Of a stretch of 64,000 nt of DNA, positions 36,623-46,372 are shown piece by piece. The position numbers and the translations under genes are program-made. The stretch comes from Bordetella pertussis 18323 (GTDB taxonomy: Bacteria; Pseudomonadota; Gammaproteobacteria; Burkholderiales; Burkholderiaceae_B). Below the pieces are notes generated by a model. It was not told the DNA's origin. It searched no databases and worked only from the letters and a program-made list of their open reading frames with translations. The stretch spans positions 2,294,001-2,358,000 of the forward strand of contig NC_018518.1 in NCBI RefSeq assembly GCF_000306945.1, written 5' to 3'. Positions within the stretch are counted from its first letter, which is position 1, and every line of letters begins with the position of its first letter.

Positions 36623-37365
36623 AGCGGCTCCGCCCAGTTGCGCACATCGTCAAGCTGGCTGTGCTGGGTCAGGTCCAGGCGCAGCGGCGTCACCGAGACC
36701 TGCCCCTGCGCCGTGGCGTGGAAGTCCGTCCCCGGCGTGGCGTCGGCGGCCAGGCCGACCGGGCCGATCCAGTACACCGTGTCGCCATAAGGCGTGGTGG
36801 TACGCACCACCGGCTCGGACGGATGGCGCTTGCCCAGCCGCGTGACGGCGTAGCCTTTCATGTCCTCGTAGCGGCGATTGGGGATATTGACGTTGAGCAG
36901 GACCGGCGCGGCCAGCGGCTGCGCGATCTGGCGCTCGACCACCTGGCGGGCGGCGCGCGCGGCCGATTCGATGTGCTGCCAGCCTTTTTCGATCAGCGAG
37001 AAGGCGATCGAGGGGATGCCGAACAGGTAGCCCACGCTGGCCGCGGCCACCGTGCCGGAATAAAGCGTGTCGTCGCCCATGTTGGCGCCGTTGTTGATGC
37101 CGGACACCACCAGGTCGGGACGCGCATCCATCAGGCCGGTCAGGGCGACGTGCACGCAATCGGACGGCGTGCCGTTGACGTAGATGAAGCCGTTGGCAGC
37201 GGTGCGCACCGTCAGCGGCCGGTTCAGGGTCAGGGAGTTCGAGGCGCCGCTGTGATTCGTCTCCGGCGCGACCACGGTCAGTTCGCCCAGCCCGGACAGC
37301 GCCTCGACCAGCGCTTCCAGCCCGGGGGCGTTGTAACCATCGTCGTTTGAAACCAGAATACGCAT
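36607..37365 (-). CDS. surE: 5'/3'-nucleotidase SurE (252 aa)
   Basis: Stationary-phase survival phosphatase acting on nucleoside monophosphates. It has the metal-binding [15 protein letters not shown] start, [22 protein letters not shown] and [23 protein letters not shown]. Full length. The ATG at 37365 fits the family; the longer ORF lacks homology. Divergent from plsY. Confidence 0.94.
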   Translation of the reverse strand: MRILVSNDDGYNAPGLEALVEALSGLGELTVVAPETNHSGASNSLTLNRPLTVRTAANGFIYVNGTPSDCVHVALTGLMDARPDLVVSGINNGANMGDDTLYSGTVAAASVGYLFGIPSIAFSLIEKGWQHIESAARAARQVVERQIAQPLAAPVLLNVNIPNRRYEDMKGYAVTRLGKRHPSEPVVRTTTPYGDTVYWIGPVGLAADATPGTDFHATAQGQVSVTPLRLDLTQHSQLDDVRNWAEPLCVNA

Positions 37366-37490
37366 CAATCTTCCTGAATCGTGGGGATCGCCACAAACCG
37401 CGACCGATTGTACCGTCATGAAGCGGCATCATCGCGTCAGAATCGCCGCCCGAGGTAGAATCCGCAGCCAAACGACGCAACCGTAACGGA

Positions 37491-38138
37491 ATGCCTGCCA
37501 CCATGGTCCTGACCGCCCCTTCGCTCCTGTCCAGTTCGGCACTGATTGTCCTGGCCTATCTGATCGGCTCCATCCCCTTTGCCGTCGTGGTCAGCAAGCT
37601 GATGGGGCTGCAGGATCCGCGCAGTTACGGCTCCGGCAATCCGGGCGCCACCAATGTGCTGCGCACCGGCAACAAGACTGCCGCCGCGCTGACCCTGCTG
37701 GGCGACGCGGCCAAGGGCTGGTTCGCGCTGTGGCTGGCCCGCGCGCTGGTCCCCGAACTCTCCTGGGGCGCCTACGCGCTGGTGGCGCTGGCGGTGTTCC
37801 TGGGCCACCTCTACCCCCTGTTCCTGCGCTTCAAGGGCGGCAAGGGCGTCGCCACGGCGCTGGGCGTACTGATGGCCATCGAACCATGGCTGGCCGTGGC
37901 CACCATCGCAACCTGGCTGATCGTGGCCGTGTTCTCGCGCTATTCGTCCCTGGCGGCCCTGGTCGCCGCATTTTTCGCGCCCGTCTACTACGTATTCGGC
38001 TCGGGCGCCGCCTGGCATGCGCGGCTGGAAGTCGGCCTGGCCATCGCCGTCATCAGCGCCCTGCTGTTCTACCGCCACCGCGCCAACATCGCGCGGCTGC
38101 TCAAGGGCACCGAAAGCCGCATCGGGAAGAAGAAGTAA
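37491..38138 (+). CDS. plsY: Glycerol-3-phosphate acyltransferase PlsY (about 215 aa)
   Basis: Inner-membrane acyltransferase using acyl-phosphate to make lysophosphatidate. Five to seven hydrophobic segments carry the family motifs: [38 protein letters not shown] and a C-terminal [16 protein letters not shown] 37491 or 37503 are both possible. The stop TAA falls on the edge of a 37-bp tandem REP-like repeat. Confidence 0.92.
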
Positions 38139-38227
38139 CCCGCTCAGGAGCCTGTCCCGGCGGGGACAGAAGCAACCCACTCAGGAGCCTGTCCCGGCGG
38201 GGGCAGAAGTAACCCACTCAGGAGCCT
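38137..38227. repeat. 37-bp tandem REP-like repeat at the plsY 3' end
   Basis: Units 38137-38173 and 38174-38210, plus a 17-bp partial third unit 38211-38227 that ends at the IS1663 insertion. Each begins AACCC(A/G)CTCAGGAGCC and contains the CTGTCCCGGCGGGG(A/G)CAG hairpin. The first unit overlaps the plsY stop (AAGTAACCC), so the duplication copied the gene end with the palindrome. Confidence 0.85.
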
Positions 38228-39439
38228 TGTATCTTTCCTCCGGTGGTGATTAGCTATCACCACCGCGCGCCGATGACCGCGAGTTGGTGCCCAAAGCGAG
38301 GACTTTGTGGGACAGATAGCGGCTCGGCAGCGCACTGCTGGGCCGGCGAGACACTGGACGGTATCGTAGGGCGAGGACCCTGTATGTACAAGGCAAGTGG
38401 GCGCAGTGGCTGACAGCAGTTTGTTATCTGCAGGAGGCCAAGTCCATGTTTTCATAGGTATTGATGTATCAAAGGCCAAGCTGGATTGCACGTTGCTGAC
38501 GGCTGAGGCTGACAAGCGTAAGACCAAGGTGGTGGTCAACACCGCCGCGGGCGTACAAGCCCTGCTGGCGTGGTGCGCCAAACACGGCGCACAGCCGGCG
38601 CAGTTGCACGCCATCCTGGAGCCTACGGGTCTGTATCACGAGCAAGCGGCCACGGCGCTGCCCCAGGTCCGGGTCTCTTTGGTCAATCCCGCCCAGGCCC
38701 GGGACTTTGCCAAGGCCTTGGCGCTGCGCTCCAAAAATGATGCGCTCGACAGCTACGTGCTGGCTCGCTATGGACAGACGCTGAGCCCGGCGCTGTGGCA
38801 CCCGGCGCCCTTGCATGCGCGTCAACTGCGCGCCTTGTTGACGCGACGCGAGGCGCTGAGCAAGGATCTGTTGCGTGAGCTCAATCGCAAAGAGAAGAGC
38901 CAGTTCAGCCCCTCGGCGCCCTTGGTCGATGGTTCCATCGACAAGGCCATCGCGTTCTTGCGCGAACAGATCAAACAAATCGAGCGGGCGATCGATCAGC
39001 ACATCGACAACCACCCCGACCTCAAGCAAGACTGCGAGCTGCTGAACTCCATCCCCGCCATCGGGCCTCAGGCCGGCAACGCCATCCTGGCCGTCATGCA
39101 CAATCGGCATATCGACTCCGCCCAGAGCCTGGCCGCCTATCTCGGGGTGGTCCCTGTGCAGCGCCAATCCGGCAGCAGTCTGAACAGCTGCGCACGCCTG
39201 TCCAAAGCCGGCCCCTCCCAGGTGCGCGCCACGTTATACATGGCGGCCCTGGTTGGGACCCGCCACAACCCCCACATCCGCGCCCTTTACCAGCGCCTGC
39301 TCAAAACAGGAAAAAGCAAAAAGGCCGCGCTGGGCGCGGCCATGAGAAAACTGGTGCATCTGTGCTTCGGGGTCCTCAAAAACCGCATCCCCTACCAGCC
39401 CAATTACGCCATGAACGGTTGACTGCCAAGACGGTATCT
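38228..39439 (+). mobile_element. IS1663 (IS110 family), inserted in a REP-like palindrome
   Basis: An IS110-family element of about 1,212 bp with no evident terminal inverted repeats. Joining its flanks recreates a perfect palindrome: CAGGAGCCT (38219-38227) plus GTCCCCGCGGGGAC (39440-39453) plus AGGCTCCTG (39454-39462). The ends may shift by one T. The name rests on recognition of the transposase; the boundaries are inferred from the restored palindrome. Confidence 0.85.
38397..39422 (+). CDS. IS110-family DEDD transposase of IS1663 (341 aa or slightly shorter)
   Basis: N-terminal DEDD_Tnp_IS110 domain (FIGIDVSKAKLD, LEPTG, NDALDSYVLARYG) and the C-terminal transposase_20 helix-hairpin-helix region (LNSIPAIGPQAGNAIL...AAYLGVVPVQRQSGSS). 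The GTG at 38397 is the ORF limit. An AGGAGG at about 38433 could serve a later, non-ATG start, so the exact start is unsure. Confidence 0.88.
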   Translation: MGAVADSSLLSAGGQVHVFIGIDVSKAKLDCTLLTAEADKRKTKVVVNTAAGVQALLAWCAKHGAQPAQLHAILEPTGLYHEQAATALPQVRVSLVNPAQARDFAKALALRSKNDALDSYVLARYGQTLSPALWHPAPLHARQLRALLTRREALSKDLLRELNRKEKSQFSPSAPLVDGSIDKAIAFLREQIKQIERAIDQHIDNHPDLKQDCELLNSIPAIGPQAGNAILAVMHNRHIDSAQSLAAYLGVVPVQRQSGSSLNSCARLSKAGPSQVRATLYMAALVGTRHNPHIRALYQRLLKTGKSKKAALGAAMRKLVHLCFGVLKNRIPYQPNYAMNG

Positions 39440-39511
39440 GTCCCCGCGGGGACAGGCTCCTGCCGACTGCCAACCCGCATGGGCGGCGACACCTCCGCGG
39501 GGACAGGCACC
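39440..39511. repeat. REP-like palindrome remnants right of IS1663
   Basis: The right half of the split palindrome (39440-39462) is followed by a second partial copy, CCTCCGCGGGGACAGGCACC (39492-39511), close to IS481 copy 4. Confidence 0.75.
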
Positions 39512-39519
39512 CCGTCGGC

Positions 39520-40470
39520 CTACCTGTGAACTGTCAATAGGTTGTATTCGTCCAGGTTGAGTCTGGAGATGGGTACAGCGCGCCCGATGCCTTGGTGGGG
39601 TCGATGCCAGTTGTAGTGGTGTAGCCAGGATTTCATGGCATCGGCTCGGTGTTGGGAGTTCTGGTAGGTGTGAGCGTAAGCCCACTCACGCAAGGCCGAC
39701 TGGATGAAGCGTTCGGCCTTGCCATTGGTCTGTGGGCGGTAAGGTCGGGTAAAGCGGTGCTTGATGCCCAGCTCATGGCACAGCGCGGCGAAGGCGCGGC
39801 TGCGAAAGGCCGAGCCATTGTCGGTGAGCAAGCGCTGGATGGTCACGCCCAGGCGCTGGTAGTAGGCCACTGCGTCCTTGAGGAACTGGACGGCGCTGGG
39901 GAAGCGCTCGTCGGGGTGGATGTCGGTGAAGGCCACGCGGGCGTGGTCATCGATGGCCACGAAGACGAAGTCCCAGCCGGCCCCCTCAACGGTATCGCGT
40001 CGGTTGCCCGTGACCCGGTGGCCAGGGCGCTGGATACGTCCCAGCTTCTTGATGTCGATGTGCAGCAGATCGCCGGGGGCCTGATGCTCGTAGCGCACCA
40101 CCGGCTCGGCCGGCTCCAGGTCGGCCAGGTGCGACAGACCGGCGCGGGCCAGGACGCGGCTGACGGTGCTGGCTGACACGCCCAGCGCCTGGGCGATGCG
40201 CGCTTGGGTCAGCCGCTTGCGGCGCAGCTCCACGATAGCCAGCGCCTTGGCCGGCGCAATCGCTCGGGGCGAGACCGTCGGGCGCGAGGACGCATCGGCC
40301 AAGCCCGCCTGGCCCTGAGCCAGGAAGCGGCCCAGCCATTTGCGCACAGTCGGCGCGGTGACCCCATAGGCGCGGGCCGCTTCAGGCACACAAACTTGAT
40401 GGGCGATCAATTGCTGGACCATTTCGAGTCGACGTAGGAAGGTCAATCGGGCATGCTTATGGGTGTTCAT
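39520..40470 (-). CDS. IS481 transposase (316 aa)
   Basis: Intact; ends AGG-TAG, with the TAG from the CCTACC/GGTAGG target. Confidence 0.95.
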   Translation of the reverse strand: MNTHKHARLTFLRRLEMVQQLIAHQVCVPEAARAYGVTAPTVRKWLGRFLAQGQAGLADASSRPTVSPRAIAPAKALAIVELRRKRLTQARIAQALGVSASTVSRVLARAGLSHLADLEPAEPVVRYEHQAPGDLLHIDIKKLGRIQRPGHRVTGNRRDTVEGAGWDFVFVAIDDHARVAFTDIHPDERFPSAVQFLKDAVAYYQRLGVTIQRLLTDNGSAFRSRAFAALCHELGIKHRFTRPYRPQTNGKAERFIQSALREWAYAHTYQNSQHRADAMKSWLHHYNWHRPHQGIGRAVPISRLNLDEYNLLTVHR

Positions 40471-40567
40471 CCGGCCGGGCTCCTTGAGTGAACTGGGGGG
40501 GTGGCGATTTCCAGTTTCTCAAATCCGGTTCGGATGAACCATGCATACAACCTATTGAATCTTCACA
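39525..40567 (-). mobile_element. IS481 copy 4
   Basis: 1,043 bp, minus orientation, with a perfect duplication CCTACC (39519-39524 and 40568-40573). This non-CTAG target reads GGTAGG on the transposase strand, so it still supplies TAG. The right copy includes the tsaD stop codon. Confidence 0.96.
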
Positions 40568-40568
40568 C

Positions 40569-41609
40569 CTACCCGGCCTGGATGTCCGCCAGATCCCAGC
40601 GCGGCCGCACCGTGAAGGCGTGGTCGCCCTCGCGCAGGTCGGCCAGTCCGGCCTTGACCCGCTCGGCCGCCGCGAACGCGATCATGGCGCCATTGTCGGT
40701 GCACAGCGACAGCGGCGGAAAATAGGCTTCGGCCCGCAAGGGCTTGAGCGCGCGCGCCAGATGCGCGCGCAGCAGCGCGTTGGCGCCTACCCCGCCGGCC
40801 ACCACCAGGCGGCGCAGGCCCGTCTGCTTCAAGGCGCGGATGGCCTTGGCCGCCAGCACCTCGACGATGGCGGCCTGCGTTGCCGCCGCCAGGTCGGCGC
40901 GGTCCTGTTCGCCCAGTTCGCCGCCATCGCGCGTGGCCGCTTTCACACGGGTCAGGACCGCGGTCTTCAATCCGCTGAAGCTGAAATCCAGGTCGCCGCT
41001 GTGCAGCATGGGGCGCGGCAGGTCGTAGCGGCTGGCGTCGCCCTGCTCGGCCAGGCGCGCCAGCGCGGGGCCGCCCGGATAGCCCAGGCCCATCAGTTTG
41101 GCCGATTTGTCGAAGGCCTCGCCGGCGGCGTCGTCCAGCGTCTCGCCCAGCAGTTCGTAGCGGCCCACGCCGTCGACCCGCATCAGCTGGGTATGCCCGC
41201 CCGAGACCAGCAAGGCCACGAACGGAAACTCGGGACGCGGCTCGGCCAGCAGCGGCGACAGCAGATGTCCTTCCAGGTGATGGATGCCGATGGCCGGCAG
41301 CGCGCGCGACCAGGCCAGCGCCTGGGCCACGCTGGCGCCCACCAGCAAGGCGCCGGCCAGGCCCGGCCCGGCGGTGTAGGCCACCGCGCCCACGTCAGCC
41401 AGCGTCAGGCCGGCCTCGGCCAGCACCTGGCGGGTCAGCGGCACCACGCGCCGGATATGGTCGCGCGAGGCGAGTTCGGGCACCACGCCACCATATTCCT
41501 GGTGCATGGCGATCTGGGTATGCAGGGCGTGCGCAAGCAGGCCGCGCTCGGTGCAGACGGCGGCCACGCCGGTTTCGTCGCACGAGCTTTCAAAGCCGAG
41601 AATGATCAT
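40569..41609 (-). CDS. tsaD: tRNA N6-adenosine threonylcarbamoyltransferase TsaD (346 aa)
   Basis: Transfers threonylcarbamoyl to A37 of ANN-decoding tRNAs; essential. [16 protein letters not shown] start, ELASRDH, metal histidines in [35 protein letters not shown] and the C-terminal [10 protein letters not shown]. Normal length. The stop TAG (40569-40571) is inside the IS481 copy 4 target duplication, so the gene is intact. Confidence 0.95.
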   Translation of the reverse strand: MIILGFESSCDETGVAAVCTERGLLAHALHTQIAMHQEYGGVVPELASRDHIRRVVPLTRQVLAEAGLTLADVGAVAYTAGPGLAGALLVGASVAQALAWSRALPAIGIHHLEGHLLSPLLAEPRPEFPFVALLVSGGHTQLMRVDGVGRYELLGETLDDAAGEAFDKSAKLMGLGYPGGPALARLAEQGDASRYDLPRPMLHSGDLDFSFSGLKTAVLTRVKAATRDGGELGEQDRADLAAATQAAIVEVLAAKAIRALKQTGLRRLVVAGGVGANALLRAHLARALKPLRAEAYFPPLSLCTDNGAMIAFAAAERVKAGLADLREGDHAFTVRPRWDLADIQAG

Positions 41610-41743
41610 GGGCGCAGAGTTTACAACCAGGGTCCGCGGGCCCGGGTGCAAAAATACGGGTTTTGCGCTTACATTATCGCCTGCGCGGCAGGCGGCGCCG
41701 GCGCAAGCACACAACAACCGCTCTCAAACCCCCGGGGACTTCC

Positions 41744-43036
41744 ATGCTGGAGAAGCTATTCCAACTGCGTGACCACGCCACGACCGTACGCACGGAGATC
41801 GTGGCTGGGCTGACGACATTCCTCACCATGTCGTACATCATCTTCCTGAACCCCGACATCCTGTCGAGCACCGGCATGGATCGCAATGCCGTGTTCGTGG
41901 CGACCTGCCTGGCCGCCGCCCTGGGTTCGCTGATCATGGCGCTGGTGGCCAACTGGCCGATCGGCATGGCGCCGGGCATGGGCCTGAACGCGTTCTTCGC
42001 GTTCACCGTGGTCAAGACCATGGGCTACACCTGGGAGCAGGCGCTGGGCGCCGTGTTCATCTCGGGCGTCATCTTCCTGTTCCTGACCATCTCGGGCATC
42101 CGCGCCTGGCTCATCCGCGGCATCCCGCACTCGCTGCGCAGCGCCATCGCCGCGGGTATCGGGCTGTTCCTGGCCATCATCGCGCTGTCCAACGCCAACA
42201 TCGTCGTCGCGCACCCCGCCACCAAGGTGACGCTGGGCGACCTGCGCGAGCCCGGCCCGCTGTTCGCCATCCTGGGCTTTTTCATCATCGCGGCGCTGGA
42301 TGCGCTGCGCGTGCGCGGCGCGATCCTGATCGGCATCCTGTCGGTGACCGTGCTGTCCATGCTGCTGGGCTACAACCAGTTCAACGGCATCTTCTCCTCG
42401 CCGCCCAGCCTGGCCCCGACGTTCATGCAACTGGACATCCTGGGCGCCCTGCACACGGGCTTCGTGCACGTGATCCTGGTGTTCGTGCTGGTCGAGGTGT
42501 TCGACGCCACCGGCACGCTGATGGGCATCGCCAAGCGCGCCGGCCTGGCGCCGGAAGACCGCCCCAACCGCCTGGGACGCGCGCTGTTTGCCGACAGCAC
42601 CGCCATCGTGGCCGGCTCGATGCTGGGCACCAGCAGCACCACCGCCTATGTGGAAAGCGCCTCGGGCGTACAGGCGGGCGGACGCACCGGCCTGACGGCG
42701 CTGGTCGTGGCGCTGCTGTTCCTGGCCGCGCTGTTCATCGCGCCGCTGGCCGGCTCGGTGCCCGCCTACGCCACCGCGCCCGCGCTGCTGTATGTCGCCG
42801 GGCTGATGATGCGCGAGCTGATCGACATCGACTGGAACGACGTGTCCGAGGCCACGCCGGCCGCGCTGACCGCCCTGGTCATGCCGTTCACGTACTCCAT
42901 CGCCAACGGCCTGGCCTTCGGCTTCATCAGCTACGTGGTGCTCAAGACCTGCACCGGCCGCATCCGCGAGGTGCACCCGGCCACCTGGCTGGTGGCGATC
43001 CTGTTCATCGTCCGCTACGCCTTCTTCCCCGAATAA
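41744..43036 (+). CDS. NCS2 family purine permease, guanine/hypoxanthine type (430 aa)
   Basis: An AzgA/PbuG-like inner-membrane purine:H+ symporter with about 12-14 helices. Diagnostic segments: TEIVAGLTTFLTMSYIIFLNPDIL, MAPGMGLNAFFAFTVV, LVEVFDATGTLMGIAKRAGL and GSMLGTSSTTAYVESASGVQAGGRTGLTALV. ATG 41744 has a weak upstream site. The specific purine is inferred. Confidence 0.9.
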   Translation: MLEKLFQLRDHATTVRTEIVAGLTTFLTMSYIIFLNPDILSSTGMDRNAVFVATCLAAALGSLIMALVANWPIGMAPGMGLNAFFAFTVVKTMGYTWEQALGAVFISGVIFLFLTISGIRAWLIRGIPHSLRSAIAAGIGLFLAIIALSNANIVVAHPATKVTLGDLREPGPLFAILGFFIIAALDALRVRGAILIGILSVTVLSMLLGYNQFNGIFSSPPSLAPTFMQLDILGALHTGFVHVILVFVLVEVFDATGTLMGIAKRAGLAPEDRPNRLGRALFADSTAIVAGSMLGTSSTTAYVESASGVQAGGRTGLTALVVALLFLAALFIAPLAGSVPAYATAPALLYVAGLMMRELIDIDWNDVSEATPAALTALVMPFTYSIANGLAFGFISYVVLKTCTGRIREVHPATWLVAILFIVRYAFFPE

Positions 43037-43063
43037 GGCCGGGCCGCGCGCCTCGCCCCGCAA

Positions 43064-43090
43064 GCAGGCCGCCTCGCGCGGCCTGCCTGC
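43064..43090 (+). terminator. Probable terminator after the purine permease
   Basis: GCAGGCCGC, CTCGC loop, GCGGCCTGC, then CTGCTTTC. The T tract is short, so this is a moderate call. Confidence 0.5.
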
Positions 43091-43241
43091 TTTCGAGGTC
43101 GTCAATCGCCGCGATACAGCGAGGCTATCGACCCGATGGCGCCCAAGGTTGTTCGGGTGCGCGGTTGAAATCGCCGATACACTCTCCATATATTCCTGAC
43201 CCGTCGGGCGCGCCGCGCCGCGACACAACCGGAGCACCCGC

Positions 43242-44260
43242 ATGAGTGTATTGGCCAGCGTGCCGTTCTCGGTCCTCGACCTTGCCCCCATCGTGCAGGG
43301 CGGCACGGCCGCGCAGGCGTTTCGCAACACCGTCGACCTGGCGCGCCACGTCGAAGGCTGGGGCTATCGCCGCTTCTGGCTGGCCGAACACCACAACATC
43401 ACCGGCGTGGCCAGCAGCGCCACGGCGGTACTGATCGGCCACGTCGCCGCGCATACCACCACGCTGCGGGTGGGCTCGGGCGGCGTGATGCTGCCCAACC
43501 ACGCGCCGCTCATCATCGCCGAGCAGTTCGGCACCCTGGAGAGCCTGTTTCCCGGCCGCATCGACCTGGGCCTGGGCCGCGCGCCCGGCAGCGACGGCGC
43601 CACCCAGCAGGCGCTGCGGCGCGGGCCGCGCAGCGGCCTGGACTTCCCCGAGCTGCTGCACGAGCTGCGCTCGCGCCGGCGCGGCCGGGCCAGCCGGTGC
43701 GCGCGATTCCCGGCGCCGGCACCGACGTGCCCATCTGGCTGCTGGGCTCGAGCGATTTCAGCGCACGGCTGGCCGCCGAGCTGGGCCTGCCCTTCTCGTT
43801 CGCGGGGCACTTCTCGCCCGAAGGCATGGCCGCCATGCGCCTGTACCGGCAACTGTTCAAGCCGTCGCAGACGCTGGCGCGCCCCCATGCCATGATAGGC
43901 GTGCCGGTGGTTGCGGCCGACACCGACGAGCAGGCGCATTTCCTGTCCACCACCCAGCAACTGAAATTCCTGTCGCTGATCCGCGGCAACCGCCTGCCGC
44001 TGCAGCCGCCCGTGGAAAGCATGGACGGCGTATGGAACGAGTGGGAGCGCTCCGCGGTCCAACAGAGACTGGGCGCGGCCATCGTTGGCGGCCCCGATAC
44101 GGTCAAGCGCGAACTGGAGAGCCTGGTCGCGCAGACCCAGGCCGACGAGGTGATGATCGTTTCCGATTTTTACGACTTTTCCGATCGGTTGCGTTCGTAC
44201 GAGATCGTCGCCTCGCTCAAGCAGGACGCAGGCGTATCGACCCGCACCGCGAACGCCTGA
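43242..44260 (+). pseudogene. LLM-class luciferase-like monooxygenase, frameshifted
   Basis: The first frame runs from [21 protein letters not shown] through [14 protein letters not shown] and [19 protein letters not shown] to [13 protein letters not shown]. The second frame resumes at (LAPARPGQP)[19 protein letters not shown] and continues through TTQQLKFLSLIRG to the natural end at 44260. Translation shifts between about 43665 and 43690, probably through a small deletion. Flavin-dependent alkanal monooxygenase-like family of unknown substrate; the protein is likely non-functional. Confidence 0.88.
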
Positions 44261-44395
44261 CCGGCACGGCGCGCAATCGCGCCACGCGTTTCGCCCACCG
44301 ACCACGGACGGAACATCCACCGCGCGGCCCCGGCCGCGCCAACCGGGCCCACCGGCCCCAGACGCCACCCCACGCGGGCGGCAAGGACGACACGC

Positions 44396-44779
44396 ATGAG
44401 CATCGTTGAACTGACCAAGGACACCTTCCAGGACGCCATCACGCCGGATGGCACCCTGATCATCGATTTCTGGGCCCCCTGGTGTGGCCCGTGCCGCGGC
44501 TTCGCCCCCGTCTTCGAGCAAGCCGCCGAGCAGCATCCCGACGTGACCTTCGCCAAGGTCAATACCGACGTCGAACAGGAGCTGGCCGGCGCGCTGGGCA
44601 TCCGCTCGATCCCGACCTTGATGGTGTTTCGCGAGAAGGTCCTGCTGTTCTCGCAACCCGGCGCCCTGTCGGCCGGCCAGCTCGGCGAACTGCTGACCAA
44701 GGTCAAGGAAGTCGACATGGCCGAGGTGCACCGCGATATCGCGCAGGCGCGCGAAAACGGCGAGGGCGAACAGGCCTGA
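44396..44779 (+). CDS. Thioredoxin-like protein (127 aa)
   Basis: A thioredoxin fold with FWAPWCGPCRGFAPVF active site and the cis-Pro in IRSIPTLMVF. It has no signal peptide. A C-terminal extension (VDMAEVHRDIAQARENGEGEQA) is absent from standard TrxA, so it is a second thioredoxin (TrxC-like without the zinc finger). Confidence 0.92.
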   Translation: MSIVELTKDTFQDAITPDGTLIIDFWAPWCGPCRGFAPVFEQAAEQHPDVTFAKVNTDVEQELAGALGIRSIPTLMVFREKVLLFSQPGALSAGQLGELLTKVKEVDMAEVHRDIAQARENGEGEQA

Positions 44780-44796
44780 GGCCGCGCGGGCCTGGC

Positions 44797-45384
44797 TCAG
44801 GCCTGCACGTCCCAGTCGCCGCGCCCGCGGGTGATATTGGCGAACGTGCGCGCCAGCTCTTCGAGCGCGGCGCGCGATACGTCGAATTCCAGTTGCGCGC
44901 CGTCGGCGTCGAAGGTTTCGCTGCGCACGCTGGCGCCCGCCTGCGCCAGCCGCGCCTGCAGCAGCGGCAGCTCGGCGAAGCCGCAGCGGCAGCGCACCGT
45001 CGCCAGGGCGATGACCGGCAAGCGCTCGCCGGCGCGCAGGCAGTTGGCGGCGCAGCCGCCATAGGCGCGCACCAGCCCGCCCGCGCCCAGCTTGATGCCG
45101 CCGAACCAGCGCACCACCAGCACCGCCACGCGGTCCAGCCCCTGCCCGTCTATGGCCTGCAGGATGGGCCGTCCGGCCGTGCCGCCCGGTTCGCCGTCGT
45201 CATTGAAGCGGTATTCGTTGCCGATGCGGTAGGCCCAGCAATTATGCGTGGCCGCCGGGTCGCTGTGCGCGGCGAAATGCGCCATGGCCTCGGCGATCGT
45301 GCCCACCGGCGCGGCATAGGCGGCAAAGCGGCTTTTCTTGATTTCTTCCTGGTGGCGGCAGGCGGCGGCAAGCGTGTGCATCAT
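44797..45384 (-). CDS. IMPACT/YigZ family protein (195 aa)
   Basis: Shows the UPF0029 N-terminal core, KKSRFAAYAAPV, THNCWAYRIG, DDGEPGGTAGRPIL and VVRWFGGIKLGAGGLVRAYG, plus the DUF1949 C-terminal domain. Function in bacteria is poorly defined; eukaryotic IMPACT restrains Gcn2. IS481 copy 5 lies just before its upstream region. Confidence 0.9.
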   Translation of the reverse strand: MMHTLAAACRHQEEIKKSRFAAYAAPVGTIAEAMAHFAAHSDPAATHNCWAYRIGNEYRFNDDGEPGGTAGRPILQAIDGQGLDRVAVLVVRWFGGIKLGAGGLVRAYGGCAANCLRAGERLPVIALATVRCRCGFAELPLLQARLAQAGASVRSETFDADGAQLEFDVSRAALEELARTFANITRGRGDWDVQA

Positions 45385-45421
45385 ACGGCGCCATTGTACG
45401 TGGCGGCGCGCCGGATGCCCC

Positions 45422-46372
45422 CTAGCTGTGAACTGTCAATAGGTTGTATTCGTCCAGGTTGAGTCTGGAGATGGGTACAGCGCGCCCGATGCCTTGGTGG
45501 GGTCGATGCCAGTTGTAGTGGTGTAGCCAGGATTTCATGGCATCGGCTCGGTGTTGGGAGTTCTGGTAGGTGTGAGCGTAAGCCCACTCACGCAAGGCCG
45601 ACTGGATGAAGCGTTCGGCCTTGCCATTGGTCTGTGGGCGGTAAGGTCGGGTAAAGCGGTGCTTGATGCCCAGCTCATGGCACAGCGCGGCGAAGGCGCG
45701 GCTGCGAAAGGCCGAGCCATTGTCGGTGAGCAAGCGCTGGATGGTCACGCCCAGGCGCTGGTAGTAGGCCACTGCGTCCTTGAGGAACTGGACGGCGCTG
45801 GGGAAGCGCTCGTCGGGGTGGATGTCGGTGAAGGCCACGCGGGCGTGGTCATCGATGGCCACGAAGACGAAGTCCCAGCCGGCCCCCTCAACGGTATCGC
45901 GTCGGTTGCCCGTGACCCGGTGGCCAGGGCGCTGGATACGTCCCAGCTTCTTGATGTCGATGTGCAGCAGATCGCCGGGGGCCTGATGCTCGTAGCGCAC
46001 CACCGGCTCGGCCGGCTCCAGGTCGGCCAGGTGCGACAGACCGGCGCGGGCCAGGACGCGGCTGACGGTGCTGGCTGACACGCCCAGCGCCTGGGCGATG
46101 CGCGCTTGGGTCAGCCGCTTGCGGCGCAGCTCCACGATAGCCAGCGCCTTGGCCGGCGCAATCGCTCGGGGCGAGACCGTCGGGCGCGAGGACGCATCGG
46201 CCAAGCCCGCCTGGCCCTGAGCCAGGAAGCGGCCCAGCCATTTGCGCACAGTCGGCGCGGTGACCCCATAGGCGCGGGCCGCTTCAGGCACACAAACTTG
46301 ATGGGCGATCAATTGCTGGACCATTTCGAGTCGACGTAGGAAGGTCAATCGGGCATGCTTATGGGTGTTCAT
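45422..46372 (-). CDS. IS481 transposase (316 aa)
   Basis: Intact; ends AGC-TAG in the target. Confidence 0.95.
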   Translation of the reverse strand: MNTHKHARLTFLRRLEMVQQLIAHQVCVPEAARAYGVTAPTVRKWLGRFLAQGQAGLADASSRPTVSPRAIAPAKALAIVELRRKRLTQARIAQALGVSASTVSRVLARAGLSHLADLEPAEPVVRYEHQAPGDLLHIDIKKLGRIQRPGHRVTGNRRDTVEGAGWDFVFVAIDDHARVAFTDIHPDERFPSAVQFLKDAVAYYQRLGVTIQRLLTDNGSAFRSRAFAALCHELGIKHRFTRPYRPQTNGKAERFIQSALREWAYAHTYQNSQHRADAMKSWLHHYNWHRPHQGIGRAVPISRLNLDEYNLLTVHS

